64,000 nt of DNA from Heracleum sosnowskyi (GCA_030848705.1 CM061241.1:80361178-80425177); one strand, 5' to 3'. Numbered from the stretch's first letter, positions 9,716 to 21,403 are shown. Notes: generated by a model not told the origin, from the sequence alone. Translations and numbers: made by a program.

Positions 9716-11019
9716 TGAAAGGCATATGTCTAGGCCTATTTGTAAACACCGAGGATTCTACTCAACTTTAATTAAGATGTAATAAGTAAATAATAAAAAT
9801 CAATTGTCACAGGAATCTCAGAAGGTCATATCTGTCAAAGAATGAAGATTAAAGTCATCTACAGACTTGAAGTGATTCTACATTGAAAGAAGATCAATTT
9901 ATTGATCAAGCCTCAGTGAAGTATTCAAGCTCAGTGGATTTATTAAAGTGACAGCGATTTCAAGTGGTGACAGAAAAAGATACTGATTACGGAGTTCTTG
10001 AATGAGAAGGTAGTGAATCACTGCTTAAAGTTAAATAGATAAAGAACAGACATGGTCGTTAGTCACTCATGAACCAGACAGTGCATCGAGTGTCAACGTA
10101 CTATTTTGTTTGTTGTTTATCTAATTTTAAGTGATTCTGGAATTAATTAAGAAGTCAACTAATTCTATTTATTCTCTTATAAATAATTAATATTATTAAG
10201 TATATTATTTATTAATTTGATTCTGCAAAGAATTAAATTAATACATAATTTATTTAATTAATTATTTAAATTAGAATATATTTGAACTAGGAAAACTTAG
10301 ATTTTGTACTAGGAAGACTTAGTTTTTAAACTAAGAAGACTACCAAGGCTGTCTTCCCGATTGTCTTCCTAGAACAAATCTCAGTTTACCCGATTGTCTT
10401 CCTAAGCCATTCCTAGTTTGCCCGAGAGTCTTCCAAGGCCAAAAAGAAATGTTTTCAAGCTTGTCTTCTAAGTACAAACTGCAAATGATTTGGCGCGTGG
10501 AAAAACATACAAGTTAATTGTATAAATGCAAACAAAAGGCAGTTGACATTCGGCGTATCAAAACAGACAGAAGTAAAGACAGACAACAAATATTTCATTC
10601 TCTCTTCATTACTTCATCAACTGTCAAGCTACAAAATTTGCCAGAGATTTAATTCTTGATTGTTCTTCAACATTTAATTCATAAGAATTGTATCTCTTGT
10701 ACTGCTTTAGCTTTCTAGCGGATCATAATCCCTAGATTTTATATCGAACTACTTTTTAGTATTCGATCCTTTTTATTACAAAAATAGATAAATTCATGTC
10801 GAATTTATTCTAGATTTGTTTTATTAAGTTCTTTGTAATCAGTGATCAAAATTGTAACACCTCTCAAGTTTAATAGAGTTTCTATTTAACTTGAATATTG
10901 TTTCAGTTTTTATTCCGCATTAATTTGTTCTAAACAGTTAAATCATTTAAAGGACAAATTCGATAAAACGGTATAGTTTGTATTCAACCCCCCTTCTACA
11001 AACTTATCAGGACCTAACA
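9716..11019 (+). repeat. 3' LTR of the Sirevirus-like element
   Basis: Begins TGAAAGGCATATG straight after the polypurine tract and ends CCTAACA; about 1304 bases, a usual Sirevirus LTR length. A TATA-like box (TATAAATG) lies at 10521-10528, with the pyrimidine-rich ATTCAACCCCCCTTCTACA block near the right end at 10982-11000; that block also occurs near the LTR end of the second Sirevirus here (28469-28996). GGAAGAC-type inverted motifs fill 10287-10440. The right boundary is inferred from the CA end, since the 5' LTR is not available for comparison. Confidence 0.7.
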
Positions 11020-12590
11020 AGTCCCCAATTCATTCTCTTTAAGTGAGTTTCATGACCCAAGTCAAGTAGCTGTTTGCTAGATTTAGCGTAAAGCTGGAAA
11101 AAAATCACGATACTCATTTTCTGTGTTCCTCGCATACATAATTCAATAGTCAATAATATCTCAAAGTCCAATCATGATTACAAAGAGTTCCAAGTTAATG
11201 TGGATGATCCTAATATTTGAAACTATATTTAAATGTATATAAATATCATCTGGCTCAATGATAGTAGTTTAAACATCAAAGTTTTGAATAATCATAATTA
11301 TACAAAAATTGAAGTTTCAGTTGTTAGTTTTTTACTTTTCTGAACAACAACTTACATAATCCCAACAATATATACCTGAAAGTGACCATTATCAATTAGG
11401 TTGAGGCATGAGCTAGGTAGAATGATTGTGGAATGCCAAGTTATATTACTTGTACGTGTATTCGGCTGTCCAAAATAATATACAATAACAACGTAAAGAA
11501 CTGCAGGAAAGTGTATCAAAGCATTGGATAATAGAACTCTCATGAGTAGTATTCTGCGGAGAAAGACAAAAAGAGAGGTTTCATTTACTAATAAAAAACT
11601 AAGTGACGTATTAACAAAGATATAGAAAATAAAAACGACTTCCTTACAAGATTAGAATACACACCCATGATAAGATTGATGGCCACACAATGTATGAAGT
11701 GAGACAAAGTCATATACATATAGTAAATAGTAAGGGAGGATAATCAAGTCTCTGAGATTGTTAATGGAATCTAACACCACCATTTATAAGCAAAAACTAA
11801 TGACCCTTTGGCCACCAATAATGTAAACAATATTAAAAACAATGATCCGCAACATCAAATTTACATCAAACAACTTGTCTATCAAAAGACATCTCAATCA
11901 AAACCCTGCAACTTAGGAATAAATATGATGATAAATAAGCAATTTAGCAAAAAAAAATATAAAAAATAAGAATTGTATCAAAAAAAGTAGAAAAAAAGAA
12001 GCAACATACTTCACTCATGCATTCTATCAAACACTTGATGGTATATACATATCAAATTCAGCAATTATCATAACGTCAAAGATCCAATTAGTAAATTAGA
12101 TGACTATACACGCAAACCTGTAAATCTTAACGAAGAAACCTCAAACTTCGTTTCAACTTTCAATTAACCATGTTACAGGAACGGATTATCTGCAGAAAAG
12201 AAAAAAAAAACATCAGCACACATTATATTAAGATTCAAAAAGAAAAAAGATATTCATAAAGAGATATGGAGAGAAAGAGAGATGATTGAATTTGCTTTTC
12301 TAAATATAAATCTTTAATTGTAATCAATAAAATTAGAGGCGGTAAAGTTCAAAAAATTTCAAAGTTTGAAATTTTAAATTGTACAACCATGTCTATATTG
12401 TATATTTCTGTGTAAAGCTTACAAAGAAAGATTCAGAAATCACGTGTAATTGTTAGACTGTAATAAAGGAAGCATTTTAACTGTGGTTTTTTTGTAATTA
12501 GAAAGAAAAGTAGTGGCAAAGACTCATCAGACCTAATTACTGTAGAAAACAGGCAGTAGCAACTATTATATAGATAGAAGATAGACAAGA
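11020..12590. other. Intergenic: LTR end to F-box gene promoter
   Basis: AT-rich DNA with no convincing ORF. A TATA-like TATATAG lies near 12567 and a run of GAA repeats at 12603-12620, probably 5' UTR of the F-box gene. Nothing else recognised. Confidence 0.4.
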
Positions 12591-12634
12591 CGACACACCG
12601 GAAGAAGAAGAAGAAGAAGATTTATCTGGGAAAA

Positions 12635-14089
12635 ATGGTCTCTTACTGGAAAAGGATGTTAGCAATAATTTCGCAGAGGAAGAAGAGGTCGAAATCAAAG
12701 CAGCAACGTGGGCAATCGTCGAGTCGGAAATCCCCAAAGCAGCAGCAACAACATAGACAATCGGGTCGGAAATCCTCACCAAAGCAGCAGCAAGGCTGTG
12801 ATAGTTGTCCTGTTTTGAATAAGCATCAAGGGGGTAGTAATTGTGCTCCTCAATTGAGTAGTAGGGTTGATTGTGCTCCTCAATTGAGTAGTAGGGTTGA
12901 TTGTGCTCCTCCTCAATTGAAGTATTTCAATGCTAATTCTTCTTTTATTTTTAACTTATCTGAAGATTTGCTATCAGAAATTCTGAAAAGACTGCCAGTC
13001 AAGTATATCTTGCGTTGTAGGTGCGTGCACAAGTCATGGCATTCTCTCATACAAACTCATAGCTTCATCACCCTCCACTTGAATCATCAAAAAACCCGTT
13101 CTCCTGATCTTCTCCTTTTCCGCAATTGTTTTGACAATCAAGTTGACAATCAATTAACACTACGTTTTGACCATGTACAGTCTCAACAATACTGCCGTAT
13201 TAATTATCTTCCTCCATTACCCAAGTCTATGTGGATGTGGTTAGTGCACTCGTATGGTTTGATTTGCGTGTCTGACATGTTTAATGGTATAGCTAGACCC
13301 AAAACTATTTATCTGTGGAATCCTCTTGTTGAAAAGTATAAAACTCTTCCCGAATCACCTCTTTATGCTAGTTTTACCTTTAAACGTTTCACTAGCTGGA
13401 CTGCTTTAGCTTTTGGGTTTGTACCTCAAGTTGATGATTATATGGTAGTTCATATTAGGCAAGCCCCCTGTGAACTTAACCCTAACACAGTCGTCATTGC
13501 TGTTTATAGTCTAAACACTAATTCTTGGAAGATAACAAGTCATGACAATATTTTTATTTCTTACGTCTCGAATGACCAAGTAGTTTTCGTTAATGGTGTT
13601 GCGTACTGGGCAGGGTGTAATTCTGATTCGACACAGGGAATAATTATGTGTTTCGATGCCAAGACTAATTTAATGCGAGAAATACCATCGCCAATTGGTG
13701 GCGAATATAGGTTTCATCGTGCCCATCTTTTTCTTCAACCTTTTGGTCAATCCATATCGTACTTTGTTGACGATGAGAAATTAAAGCATTTTGACATGTG
13801 GGTATTAAGAGAAGACTCGAAAAATGAGTTTTTATGGGAGAAGAAGATGAGTGTTGATCTAGGTGACCATTTTCGGGAGCAAGTGTTGGGTGTAAGAAAT
13901 AATGGTGAGCCAATATTTTTTAAATTATATAAGTTTATTTCGTATAATCTTGATAGCCATGAAGCAAATGATTTTGTTGATTCCTGGGGTACTTGGGATG
14001 ATTTTTCTTCCTTTTATGAGGAAGACTTTGCACCTCCTTACCACATTAGTCCTTTTGTGGAAAGTCTGGTTTTTCTTAATAATGATTGA
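12635..14089 (+). CDS. F-box and F-box-associated (FBA) domain protein
   Basis: Single-exon ORF of 484 residues; ATG at 12635 follows a GAA-repeat leader. The F-box is at residues ~106-149 (LSEDLLSEILKRLPVKYILR, then CVHKSWHSLI), the Skp1-binding module of SCF ubiquitin ligases. Downstream repeats typical of the plant FBA/kelch-like substrate region follow: LVHSYGLICVSD, IYLWNPLVEKYKTLPESP, ALAFGFVPQVDDYMVV, VAVYSLNTNSWK-like, FVNGVAYWAG. The N terminus is odd for the family: a basic, Gln/Lys/Ser-rich extension (~residues 10-55; possible nuclear signal KKRSKSKQQR), then an exact 30-base tandem repeat coding APQLSSRVDC twice. The substrate is unknown. FBA-type F-box genes are a large, rapidly turning-over plant family. 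Confidence 0.88.
   Translation: MVSYWKRMLAIISQRKKRSKSKQQRGQSSSRKSPKQQQQHRQSGRKSSPKQQQGCDSCPVLNKHQGGSNCAPQLSSRVDCAPQLSSRVDCAPPQLKYFNANSSFIFNLSEDLLSEILKRLPVKYILRCRCVHKSWHSLIQTHSFITLHLNHQKTRSPDLLLFRNCFDNQVDNQLTLRFDHVQSQQYCRINYLPPLPKSMWMWLVHSYGLICVSDMFNGIARPKTIYLWNPLVEKYKTLPESPLYASFTFKRFTSWTALAFGFVPQVDDYMVVHIRQAPCELNPNTVVIAVYSLNTNSWKITSHDNIFISYVSNDQVVFVNGVAYWAGCNSDSTQGIIMCFDAKTNLMREIPSPIGGEYRFHRAHLFLQPFGQSISYFVDDEKLKHFDMWVLREDSKNEFLWEKKMSVDLGDHFREQVLGVRNNGEPIFFKLYKFISYNLDSHEANDFVDSWGTWDDFSSFYEEDFAPPYHISPFVESLVFLNND
12841..12900 (+). repeat. Exact 30-bp tandem repeat within F-box gene
   Basis: Two identical 30-base units (12841-12870, 12871-12900) and the start of a third with a 3-base insertion. 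Because 30 is a multiple of three the frame is kept, adding 10 residues (LSSRVDCAPQ) per unit. Likely length-variable between individuals. Confidence 0.9.
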
Positions 14090-14660
14090 GCAAAATATTA
14101 AGTCAAAAGCCTTTCTAGTGGATATGGATTCTGTATAGCAACAAGGATGAGGCAAACAAGTCATGGGTTTCGTCAATCACGAGTTTGTTTAATAAATGCC
14201 AACTGGGTTTTTGGGTTTGTTTGGTTTGCTTAACTATGTTATTGTTGTGAGGTTCATTTTACTAGACAGTTGGGACAAAGTTGTTCGAACAATTTTGCAA
14301 GATGAAAAGTTGGTATGTAGAAGATGTTATGTGAGGTTGTGCGTTGTTGCAATCAAAGGCAAAGGTTTCAACTATGGAAACTCTTCCGACCGTAACAAGA
14401 TCAAAATAAGAAGGTTACAACTACTTTCAATACTTATTTCTTTTATCCTTATACATATTTTGGGTGACAATTGGGACAGAGATTGTTGTTTTCTATTAAT
14501 CATGTTGTTGAGTGTTTTGTTCTATTGTGGTCTTTATCATCAATCTTGCAAAATGTTTCATATTTTTTCACATGGTTGAAATAACTGTTGGAAGAAAACC
14601 ATAAAAATAAATAGACACATGCTTTTTAGAATAGTGAACGAGTGTACTACAAAGACATGT
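14090..14660. other. 3' flank of the F-box gene
   Basis: T-rich sequence that may hold the 3' UTR. A 127-codon open frame at 14196-14579 is hydrophobic and of unremarkable composition, with no recognisable motif; I do not call it a gene. Confidence 0.35.
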
Positions 14661-14667
14661 TATAATT

Positions 14668-16382
14668 TTTTTTTGAGAAAGCAGGATATACTATTCAGAA
14701 ACATTAATAGAAGAACAGGTGGTTTTGTACTAAAAGCACCTGTAGTGACTTCTACATATAGAAACATAGCCTTACAAATACGTGTCCATCTGAATGCTTT
14801 ACACCATAAGTGCTAGTATGTTTTTGGATAAAATGTGATAGTCCCGGGTTTGGTGAGGTACTTCTAATAATCCTGACTCGAGGTCTGTCAAGCCCATACC
14901 ATTGGTAACTACTCGCCAACCAATTGCAAGTACACATAAATTTTATTATTTATGACATGATTTAAAAGAAGTGTGTAGTCTATTAACACGATAATCAACT
15001 CTTTTTTTGTTTGTATGGCTTGGACGCGAGTCTCTACATCCTATTGGAGTTGTGGTCTATTAAGTGTATTTTTTTTAAAGATTTGCTTCCTATGCCTCCA
15101 TAAAGTGGAGGCTGATACTGTTTGTCATTGATTTTTGTAGATAGGTTTATTGATAACCATGCCGGACAGGTGAGATCAAATAGATGATAAGTACTAAAAC
15201 AACTGGAACCCCCATCTCCAACCGACATTTAAGTACTTCCAAAATTGACCTTAACCTTGTTTGTAATGATTAATAAGTGGCCTCCAACTGTCTATAAAGT
15301 CCCCGCTCCATTTGGCCAAAGTACATTCCCAGAAGATATGATGGTCCCTACTCCCTACGCTGTTATAGTGTTATCACACCAATTGCAAATTGGTGTAATT
15401 TTATCATTTTAAAGTCTTTTTTGAAGAAAGATAGTAGTAGGGAGGACTCTAAGACTAAGTTTAAAATGGAAGATTTGTATTTTGGAGGAATTTTTAGTGT
15501 CCAGATTAAGCCCCGTCTGTAATTTGTATTATTGTCATTGTAATGTAAGTCTGGTGTAGCAGTCTCATGTGGTATAAGTGTTGTTGCATAGTTACATTAA
15601 ATGATCTGGAATTGTAGAGGAGTGGTAGTTAGTCGATTTGTTGTTGCTGCAAGTTGTTTCCTGTCCTAAGTTCTCTATGCCACTGTACTTTTTGTCTGTC
15701 CACTAACTGGTTCCATATGTTTATTAGATTCCCAGTGCTGATGTATTTGTATTTTCTGATGTTGTGGAGAACCTTCTGTGCATAGTTTGAGGGATGAATT
15801 AGTTTATCAGATATCCTCTCTAAAGAGTGGCCCCTTTAGGTACACTCAGGTAAGATAGGGTCCAAGTCCCATCTTTGTTCTCCGGATAGTTCGAGGGATG
15901 AAATAGTTTATCAGATATCCTCTCTAAAGCGTGGCTCCTTTAGGTACACCTCGGTAAGATGGGGTCCAAGTCCCATCTTGCATCCAAGAGTACCAACCCA
16001 TTATTGTTGTTGTGTGGAGAAATTCATGGCAACAATTTTACTTTGTTGAAGACTTGAAGTTGATTCTTAAACCTGATAGTAGCTGGAAGGAGTGTAGAGT
16101 TCTGACACCAGTGACAGAAGTGTCGTAAGGAATAGGAGAGTATCATCGAGAAACTATAGGTGGGTGAATTGTAAGTTAGGGGTTGCCAAATGTATACCCT
16201 GAATTTATTGAGAGAATTAGCCTGATATATCTTCTAGATATAAACTGTTCTTTTAGAGGTGGAGGTCCACATGATCCAGTTTCAGCAAAATCAGTGAGAG
16301 TCTGAATTAGGAAATTTTTGTTAAATGTGTCGAAGGCTTTCTCCCAGTCAAGTTTTAATGTGATGTGTTTTTTTTGTTTCAT
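14668..16382 (-). pseudogene. Decayed LINE-like retrotransposon relic
   Basis: On the minus strand, 16382-16290 encodes LKLDWEKAFDTFN, which matches the RT motif A region of plant LINEs (LKLD-EKA-D). A T-run at 14669-14677 followed by AGCAGGATATACTATTCAG on the plus strand resembles the poly-A 3' end of a minus-strand LINE; compare the better-preserved LINE end at 41514. Most of the coding sequence between is too decayed to read. A ~104-base tandem duplication sits inside (15784-15979). The extent is an inference from these two ends. Confidence 0.4.
15784..15979. repeat. ~104-bp imperfect tandem duplication
   Basis: Two copies, 15784-15875 and 15888-15979, starting AGTTYGAGGGATGAAWTAG and ending GTCCAAGTCCCATCTT; about nine in ten bases agree by eye. 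Confidence 0.8.
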
Positions 16383-18240
16383 ATATGGAGGGAATGCACA
16401 ACATAGCTAATATTGTGAAACAATAGTGTCTATGCTAAGATTTAAGACCAATTTGGCTTGATTATGTTTTAGTGGATGTTATAAATTGGTTCACACGGTG
16501 ATTAATTGAAATTTGTGTACATGGCTTAATTATGAAATTTGTGAACCTTTATTGGTATTAACTGATAATATACATGACTTGAGGACTTTTTGTCTTTTAG
16601 CAATGCAGTTCTTTTCTATATAGTTTCTCTTCTGGCTTTATCTTATTATCTGCTTCTTTCCCTTTTTGCTTTGGCCTTTATTTACTTCTTTTACTTTTAA
16701 TGTTGTAGATTTAGAATATATTTGAACTTCTAATCATGGAAACATATATTACTCGTCAGCCACTTGTCTGTCTGCCAGATTAGTTGATTTGCTGGTATTG
16801 TGCATATCATGAACTTGCTAATACTAGTTCATATTCTACAGGAAACTGAAATTCTGATTCATTTTTTAGTTTCTCTGATAATTGGTCATATCAGTTTCAT
16901 GTTTTGCGTTGTTCTTGGCTTAGTAGTTGAGCAAAGTAATAATTTATCCTGTATATGACAAGATCAGAGTCATTAAGGTTGACAGAAACCCAGATTCTGT
17001 GAATTCAGTACGTAATATAGGGGACTCGTTCACAAGAGTGTTCGAGGCTTGTATTGTGATTTGTGATATTGCAAAAGCTACGTAGCCTTCTAAAAAAGCT
17101 CTACGGCTTGGCAGTTCAATTTTTAGCCGTTGTGATACAGAAGTCTGGTCAAGCACTGTACTTAACAGTTGCGGTTTATGTCTGGTGTTTTTTTGGTAAC
17201 ACTTTTCAGTGAAATTTCTTTGTTATGTTAGTCCAGGATCTATGTTTTATGTACACAGGCACAAACATGAATACTAGCTTTGATATCGTAAAGAGGGTAG
17301 ACTCTTCTAATGCAGATTTTGGATCCATTTATCCAAATTAAGATGTTTCCATAGCCCCAGCAGTTGACTATTATAATTGGTTATCGTTTCTTTAGACATT
17401 TGTTGTGAGGTGCATCTGTTTGAGTTGTAATTTTGTGATAAAATCGAATCCAGTAGCAGAAGCGCAGAAGTGTTGATGGAATTTATTATCAGTTACATAA
17501 ACCTTCAACGGACTTGCTTAGCAATGCATTCGATTTGTCAATTTTCTGTTTCTTGCGAGTAAAAGAGTAGATATAGATGAGAATGTACAGCAGTTTACAA
17601 TACTTGGTTGTTTTGCCTAATACCTCTGATGTTCTGCATGATTAATTGGTTGATATAGTTTAGAATAATGCCATTCTATATTACATAAACTCCATATGAC
17701 CAAGTCAATTTGATATGTCTATTGTTTCCAATGTAGTTTGTAGCTTTACATGAATTTTTTTATGTTGCAGTGAATATCAAGTTTGTCCATTGGCTTTGCT
17801 TGGAGCTGGAGGGAGAGTAACAGAGTACTGTGTAGTTTTTACTTTCCTTTGTTATCACTGTTTTGGTTTTTGGATAATGTATGTTTTGAAGTTTGACACT
17901 ATATTTTGAGTTCTGTAAATCTGGATAAAAGTGATTCATGTTGTAATGGTTTTTTTCCCCCATGTTTAATATTAATCGGTTTTGTAACTGTAACTGAACC
18001 TAGATTTATGAAATCGTTGCAATTTTAACTTTAGAAACAAAAGATTTATGATTACCGTTCTCATTCTGGTTCTGGTTCTGGTTCTATCCTATGGTTCTTC
18101 TAAAAGCCAGTTGAACCTATCCATGCTCTTATATAATATCTACACTGAATCAGATAATTTGATACACATCATGAAAATTTAATATTTTTGTTCCCGGTTG
18201 AAAAGTACACGATCCAGAATTAGTGTTTGTGTTTGTGTTT
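16383..18240. other. Unassigned T-rich, intron-like stretch
   Basis: No ORF with a recognisable motif on either strand. Composition (T-rich, repeated TTTGCAG/TTCTACAG-like acceptor strings) resembles plant introns or UTR. Short open frames at 16944-17156 and 17760-17963 have no family features. Confidence 0.3.
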
Positions 18241-18247
18241 TTGTAGG

Positions 18248-18554
18248 TGTTGTGTCCAAATATTTAATGGGCTTGAAATGAACTTATGAGACTTAAGGTC
18301 CAATCTTAACAGGAGTGAGGTCCACGAAGTGTAAAATAGCTTAGCAGTATGTCTATTAGGAGGAATAGAGGACCAGGATTAAAGTCCATTTCACTACTAC
18401 AGATCGTACAGGAAGAGGTAAGAGTACTATTTAGGAATACAGGCAGACGGCACCTGAAAATCCTATAAATTCTATTCAAACATCACCAAAACAACTACTC
18501 GGCAACTCCTATTCCAGTGTAGACGACCTTGTTCTTGTTTTCAATTAAGCCCAC
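18248..18554 (+). repeat. Candidate solo LTR
   Basis: Starts TGTTGTGTCCAAATA and ends AAGCCCACA, with a TATA-like CCTATAAATTC about 80 bases before the right end. Size and TG...CA ends fit a short LTR, but no clear target-site duplication is seen and no partner LTR is in the window. Confidence 0.25.
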
Positions 18555-18566
18555 AAAATTTTATTA

Positions 18567-18878
18567 CTCCCTCCGTCCCAGTTATTTCTATACACTTTCC
18601 ATTTTGAGACGTTTCATTCATTTCTATACATTTCAAAAACAGTAACTTTTAATAATATAAAACACTATTACACCTACTATTTTCTCCACTATCTCTATTC
18701 TATAACAATATAAATCACTATTACATCCACTACTTCCTCCACTATCTCAAATCTATTATTAAATATTGATAGGTCCCACCACTTTACTCACTTTTCATCT
18801 AATTTTACTCATTTTTTATATCTTTTCTTAGTCTCCGTGCCCAAATTCTATGTATAGAACCTAGAGGGACGGAGGGAG
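18567..18878. mobile_element. Stowaway-like MITE (CTCCCTCCGTCCC ends)
   Basis: Terminal inverted repeats CTCCCTCCGTCCC / GGGACGGAGGGAG, flanked by TA on both sides (18565-18566, 18879-18880). 312 bases, no coding capacity. These are the hallmarks of Tc1/mariner-derived Stowaway MITEs. Confidence 0.92.
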
Positions 18879-18879
18879 T

Positions 18880-18938
18880 ATGTGGTAACAAATATTCAAG
18901 CATGATATTATATGCAAAAGTTCAACTATACTACTTTA

Positions 18939-18974
<36 letters not shown>

Positions 18975-19424
18975 CTATGAAGACCATGTTTAGTTGAAGA
19001 TTTGGAGATCATTTACGTTCTGCAACCTAAATAACGTTTAGAACATACTTTACGTAACAAAATCATTGTCAAATTAGATATTTTGCAGTATAAAATCATC
19101 ATCAAATTGAATATTTTTGTAAATCACGCATGTTACACTTGCAGAACATTGTCATGCATATTAACCTATTATAAATGTTGTGCAAATAAGATATGTGCAT
19201 AATATCTTTGTAGAACTAAAATTACAATCAAATTAGATATTTTATAGACCATATATATTATGTTTACTAAATATTACTCTACATATTATTTTTATAGAGC
19301 ATTTTATGAATGTATTTTAGTTGCAGAACATATATGGTCTCCAAGTCTCCAACTAAATATGATCTCCATAGAACTTTTCTATATATATATATATATATAT
19401 TATGTGGTAACAAATATTCAAGCA

Positions 19425-19430
<6 letters not shown>
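18880..19430. repeat. TIR element in (TA)n tracts, bracketed by a 30-bp direct repeat
   Basis: The string TATGTGGTAACAAATATTCA and its continuation is present at ~18879-18909 and again at 19401-19430. Between them lie (TA)n at 18943-18971 and 19379-19400 and an imperfect inverted repeat of ~57 bases: 18971-19030 against 19320-19378 (arms TCTATGRAGAYCATRTTTAG and GTTGRAGAYTTGGAGA). This looks like a small TIR element nested in a microsatellite. Confidence 0.6.

Positions 19431-19497
<67 letters not shown>
19427..19497. repeat. (AT)n microsatellite, ~70 bp
   Basis: Uninterrupted AT dinucleotides. It yields a spurious poly-Ile/Tyr open frame at 19310-19498. Confidence 0.95.
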
Positions 19498-19500
<3 letters not shown>

Positions 19501-20060
19501 ATTGTTTTAATAATCGTTAGTTTATTTTTTATGTTTTAATATTTTATTAAGTGCATTTGTTAAAATAAGTAGATAGGTTAAAATAGGTAAACATTTTTAA
19601 ATAAATATAAGTAATGATTGGTCCGTGATATTTTTGAAAAATGAGGGGTTTTAGTAAAGAAAAATAGAAAAATTAACATGTTTTAGTTGAAAACTAAGTA
19701 GGCATGTTAAAACAGGTAAACTTTTTTAAATAAATATAAGTAAGAGTTTGCCCGTGATATTTTTGAAAAAAGAGGGGTTTTAGTAAATAAAAATAGAAAA
19801 AGTAACATGCTTTAGATGAAAAAGATAATTGTTCGTGATATTTTTGGAAAATGAGTAGATTTTGTTAGAAAAAATTAAAAAATAATAGGTTTTAGCTGAA
19901 AAAGGTAATTGATTATAAATATGTATTTTTATTATTTAATAATATGTTAAGATAAGTAAGGTTAATCAAGTAAAATCACGAAGTACCAAAAAATAGGTAC
20001 CGTACCAACCAATCTTTTAATGTTTTCTCTTTAATGATATAGTAATGATATAGTATTGAT
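19501..20060 (-). mobile_element. Helitron-like repeat, family 1, truncated copy
   Basis: Carries the family's internal units (AAGTAAG-GTTTGCCCGTGATA, TTTTTGGAAAATGAGGGGTT, AAAATAGAAAAAGTAACATG) about three times and the right-end block TTTTAATG-TTTC-CTTTAATGATA; the hairpin end is missing. Strand is assigned from the better copy at 47936-48849. Confidence 0.55.
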
Positions 20061-20584
20061 AGTATAAAATTATAGTTTTATGGGATGTAGTTTGACCAAA
20101 TCATTTTAAGATCCTTATGTTGATTAGAAAAAGAAATCATAATTATTCTTTCTAACATAATTTTAAATTTTATTTTACCTTTTTAATTATAGATTCTAAT
20201 GAATTTGTTAGGAGATATGTATTTAAAAATTAAGTTGCAAACTACATGAAACACAAATATTAATGAATAAATATTCAAACACAAACTATTTTTAACTTAA
20301 TGAGTAAACTCAATGCAAACAACAAACCTATAATCAAAGTTTCTACAAATTAGTTTCCAAAAAGTTACTGGATTAAAACCGTTGATTCTATGTTTTCGGA
20401 AGAAAAAACCCGCTGTCCTATTTAAAATTACATCATTATACAAAATTGCATGATAAATTTACAGTATCGGTGCCAAAAAGAACAAATCAGATTTAGTTCG
20501 AGAGATTTAGATGCTTCAAATACTTATAAAATATTTGTATATTGCCCCTTTGTAATTATGTAATAGGATAGGATATAAATTATA

Positions 20585-21156
20585 TAGTTTAAAACCTGTG
20601 CCATGCACGAATTATTTTTAATAATTTTTATTTTTATTATTTATGTTTTAATATTTTATTAATTGTATTTTTAAAAAAACATATAATTAGGTGTACTAAA
20701 CTTTTTAAAATAATTAAAAGTATTAAAATCAATTTTATAATAAATAATTAACGGTTTGCTGTGATTTTTTTGGAAAATGAGGGGTTTTAGTAAAGAAAAA
20801 TAAAAAAAGTAACATGTTTTATTTGAAAAATGTAATTATCTGTAATTAAAAGTATTAAAATAGGTTTTAAATAAATAAGTAAAGATTTGTCCGTGATATT
20901 TTTGAAAAAGAAGGGATTTTAGTAAGAAAAAATAGAAAAAGTAACATGTTTTAGTTAAAAAAGTAATTGCCCGTGATTTTTTTTAGAAAAAGAGGGGATT
21001 CTGTTAAAAAATAGAAAAAATAATGTATTTTACCGAAAAGATAATTGGTTATATATAATTTTATTATTTAAAATTAATAAAGGACAATTAAGTAAAATCA
21101 CTTAGTACCGACCGACCAAACTTTTAATTGCTTTGTCTATTATACAATAGTATTGA
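20585..21156 (-). mobile_element. Helitron-like repeat, family 1
   Basis: Left end has TTTAAAACCTGTGCCATGCACG (a GTGC-GCAC hairpin); right end is TCTATTATACAATAGTATTGA. Read on the minus strand this is a 5' TCAATACTA start and a 3' hairpin followed by ~10 bases, the Helitron layout. The CTAG end has decayed to CTAT. Non-coding. Confidence 0.6.
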
Positions 21157-21403
21157 TTAACATAGATTTTAAAATAAATAAGTAAGGGTTTACCCATGAT
21201 ATTTTTGGAAAATGAGGGGGTTTAGTAAGAAAAAATAGAAAGAGTAACATGTTTATTTGAAAAAGGTAATTGCCCGTGTTTTTTCTAGAAAAAGAGAGGA
21301 TTTTGTTAGAAAAAATAGAAAAGATAATGTATTTTAGCTGAAAATATAATTTGTTATAAATAATGTTAATATTTAGTAATCGGTTTTTAAAAAAAATAAG
21401 TAA

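Larger units (their letters stand above)
1..11019 (+). mobile_element. Sirevirus-like Ty1/copia retrotransposon, 5' end outside window
   Basis: The order seen is gag with a CCHC knuckle, pol in Copia order (protease, integrase, RT, RNase H), a 1.27 kb spacer, a long third ORF, a polypurine tract and a 3' LTR. A third ORF after pol, a long gag and a ~1.3 kb LTR are known marks of the Sirevirus (SIRE1/Opie) lineage of Copia. All three reading frames are free of stops, so the copy looks recent or under recent constraint. The 5' LTR and primer-binding site lie to the left of the window, so target-site duplication and LTR age cannot be judged. Lineage is inferred from architecture and motifs. Confidence 0.9.

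Noticed and set aside
14196..14579. 127-codon open frame after the F-box gene
   Set aside because: No domain, no start context of note, and T-rich hydrophobic composition typical of chance frames in UTR/intron DNA.
15784..15979. Possible tRNA pair in the tandem 104-base repeat (GGTCCAAGTCCC)
   Set aside because: No cloverleaf arms or A/B box spacing could be drawn.
19310..19498. 62-codon open frame
   Set aside because: It is a translation of the (TA)n microsatellite.
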